A DNA stretch of 64,000 nt from Rattus norvegicus (taxonomy: Eukaryota; Chordata; Mammalia; Rodentia; Muridae), in the NCBI RefSeq assembly GCF_036323735.1, contig NC_086032.1:49097335-49161334 (forward strand), written 5' to 3'. The notes beneath the pieces were generated by a model that was not told the DNA's origin, ran no database searches, and worked only from the letters and a program-made list of their open reading frames with translations. The position numbers were made by a program, and so were the translations under genes. How positions within the stretch are numbered: position 1 is the first letter of the stretch; every line of letters starts with the position of its first letter. Of the stretch, positions 62,773 to 64,000 are shown piece by piece.

Positions 62773-64000
62773 GAATTCGGTTAGTTCCCAATAGGCCGCA
62801 GTAGTAATAGGTGGACTGTTCGGGATATAGAAAAATTTTCACGAATGGAATCAAAATTTCTAGGCGAATTCAGTGAGTTCCCAATGGGACATGCTTGTAT
62901 GAGTTTGCTTTTCAATATCGAGCAACATTTTAAGGAACGGAATCCAAGTATCATTGTGAATTGAGTAGATTCCCAATAGGATTCGCATGTAATAAGCTTG
63001 TTATTCAAGATAGAGCAACGTTTTAACGAACTGAAACACTGTTTCTTTGTGAATTCAGTTAGTTCCTAGTAGCCTGCTCTTGTAATATGTGTACTTTTAA
63101 AGATTTATAAAAATTTGGTCAGCCGAATCTGAGTAACATGGTGAATTCGGTTAGTTCCCAATAGGCCGCAGTAGTAATAGGTGGACTGTTCGGGATATAG
63201 AAAAATTTTCACGAATGGAATCAAAATTTCTAGGCGAATTCAGTGAGTTCCCAATGGGACATGCTTGTATGAGTTTGCTTTTCAATATCGAGCAACATTT
63301 TAAGGAATGGAATCCAAGTATCATTGTGAATTGAGTAGATTCCCAATAGGATTCGCATGTAATAAGCTTGTTATTCAAGATAGAGCAACGTTTAAACGAA
63401 CTGAAACACTGTTTCTTTGTGAATTCAGTTAGTTCCTAGTAGCCTGCTCTTGTAATCTGTGTACTTTTAAAGATTTATAAAAATTTGGTCAGCCGAATCT
63501 GAGTAACATGGTGAATTCGGTTAGTTCCCAATAGGCCGCACTAGTAATAAGTGGACTGTTCGGGATATAGAAAAATTTTCACGATTGGAATCAAAATTTC
63601 TAGGCGAATTCAGTGAGTTCCCAATGGGACATGCTTGTATGAGTTTGCTTTTCAATATCGAGCAACATTTTAAGGAACGGAATCCAAGTATCATGGCGAA
63701 TTGAGTAGGTTCCCAATAGGATTCGCATGTAATAAGCTTGTTATTCAAGATAGAGCAACGTTTTAACGAACTGAAACACTGTTTCTTTGTGGATTCAGTT
63801 AGTTCCTAGTAGCCTGCTCTTGTAATATGTGTACTTTTCAAGATTTATACAAATTTGGTGAGCCGAATCTGAGTAACATGGTGAATTCGGTTAATTCCCA
63901 ATAGGCCGCAGTAGTAATAAGTGGACTGTTCGGGATATAGAAAAATTTTCACGAATGGAATCAAAATTTCTAGGCGAATTCAGTGAGTTCCCAATGGGAC
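62773..64000. repeat. Right-end monomers 170-172 and partial monomer 173
   Basis: Two type 2 monomers with AATAGGTGG and CATTGTG, one type 3, and the first 118 bp of a type 1 (from 63883: all of subunit A and 25 bp of B). Private changes are AAGGAATGG near 63302, GCACTAGTAATAAG near 63538 and GTGGATTCAG near 63789; the last removes an EcoRI site. The array continues beyond the window. Confidence 0.9.

Larger units (their letters stand above)
1..64000. repeat. Satellite DNA array, ~370-bp monomer, about 173 head-to-tail copies
   Basis: The same 370-bp unit recurs from the first base to the last without inversion, insertion or unique sequence. One EcoRI-anchored monomer follows another at 370-bp spacing, except for ten steps of 369 bp; 172 x 370 minus 10 exactly spans 253-63882. 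Copies differ mainly at a limited set of positions, each with two or three alternative bases, so they sort into recurring types (order string in the summary). I counted 135 G+C in one 370-bp monomer (36.5 %). No telomere-type repeat, transposon end, tRNA or rRNA motif was seen. Known biology: head-to-tail arrays with multi-monomer periodicity arise by unequal exchange and amplification in eukaryotic heterochromatin. Family identity is unconfirmed. Confidence 0.99.

Noticed and set aside
253..64000. A 75-codon open frame on the minus strand in 160 of the 172 full monomers
   Set aside because: It starts at TTG, not ATG, and shows no ribosome-binding or promoter context. The substitutions that define monomer types mostly change the amino acid, so purifying selection is not seen. 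Frame breaks (stops at about 7068, 7808 and 11508, a lost start near 51541, and 1-bp deletions) are copied freely. 370 is not a multiple of 3, so the frame cannot continue into the next unit. It is a by-product of the repeat.
1..64000. CRISPR array
   Set aside because: Repeats are 370 bp (or ~92-bp degenerate subunits) with no short identical repeats separated by unique spacers, and no cas gene is present.
1..64000. Soybean 91-92-bp centromeric satellites as relatives of the ~92-bp subunit
   Set aside because: Only the length agrees. What I recall of that family's sequence does not resemble the GAATTC/TTCCCAATAGG subunits here.
1..64000. Mobile element, LTR or rolling-circle element as source of the array
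   Set aside because: No terminal repeats, target-site duplications, primer-binding site, polypurine tract or coding remnants were seen in any monomer.
1..64000. 5S rRNA or other RNA gene tandem array
   Set aside because: The unit length would allow a 5S repeat, but no internal promoter boxes or recognisable RNA sequence was found on either strand.

Overview
The whole window is one uninterrupted block of tandem satellite DNA. It holds no convincing protein-coding gene, RNA gene, transposon or unique sequence. The unit is about 370 bp (roughly 36.5 % G+C in the monomer I counted) and all copies point the same way. Setting the start at the GAATTC of the GGTGAATTCGGTTA motif, I count 172 complete monomers from 253 to 63882, plus a partial copy at each end. 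Of the 172, 162 are 370 bp and 10 are 369 bp.

Each monomer is a degenerate tetramer of subunits A, B, C and D (93+92+93+92 bp). A, B and D open with GAATTC and C with GAATTG. The hierarchy is therefore a ~92-bp ancestral repeat, a 370-bp monomer, and multi-monomer higher-order repeats (HORs).

Monomers fall into recurring sequence types, named here by number. Type 1 has TTAATTCCC in A, GGAATCTAAG in B and GAATTGAATAGG in C. Type 2 has GTGAATTGAGTAGATT and usually GTTTAAAC. Type 3 has CATGGCGAATTGAG and usually CGATTGG. Type 4 has GCAATATTTT and usually CATTGCG. Type 5 is the 369-bp form with TTTCATATCG; h marks a clear hybrid. Order of monomers 1-173 in tens: 121213434h / 3134233124 / 12h5133124 / 1231345121 / 2132132312 / 3121331212 / 3422344132 / 1312123422 / 3441321212 / 3422344132 / 3231323441 / 3231h34123 / 1234521232 / 31h23235h4 / 5212323123 / 1h23235212 / 3213233232 / 2 3 1(partial).

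Layout: 1-13939 is a heterogeneous left part with 5/6-monomer and 10-monomer duplications. 13688-16158 repeats 1-2471. 15049-19858 is mostly three-monomer repeats. 19859-20968 is a three-monomer lead-in carrying markers that return at the end of the next unit. 20969-37248 holds three successive copies of a large HOR (16, 14 and 14 monomers). 37249-43538 is a rearranged region built from parts of that HOR. 43539-45758 is a three-monomer tandem duplication. 45759-58334 is a second HOR family (16 and 18 monomers). 58335-64000 is a more divergent tail that includes another three-monomer duplication.

This organisation is typical of a eukaryotic centromeric or subtelomeric satellite, most likely a plant, resolved by long-read assembly. 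A 370-bp monomer matches in length the Cannabis sativa subtelomeric satellite CS-1, but I cannot compare sequences here, so this is only a hypothesis. The most informative signals are hybrid monomers that mark individual unequal-exchange junctions, and shared 1-bp deletions that act as lineage tags.
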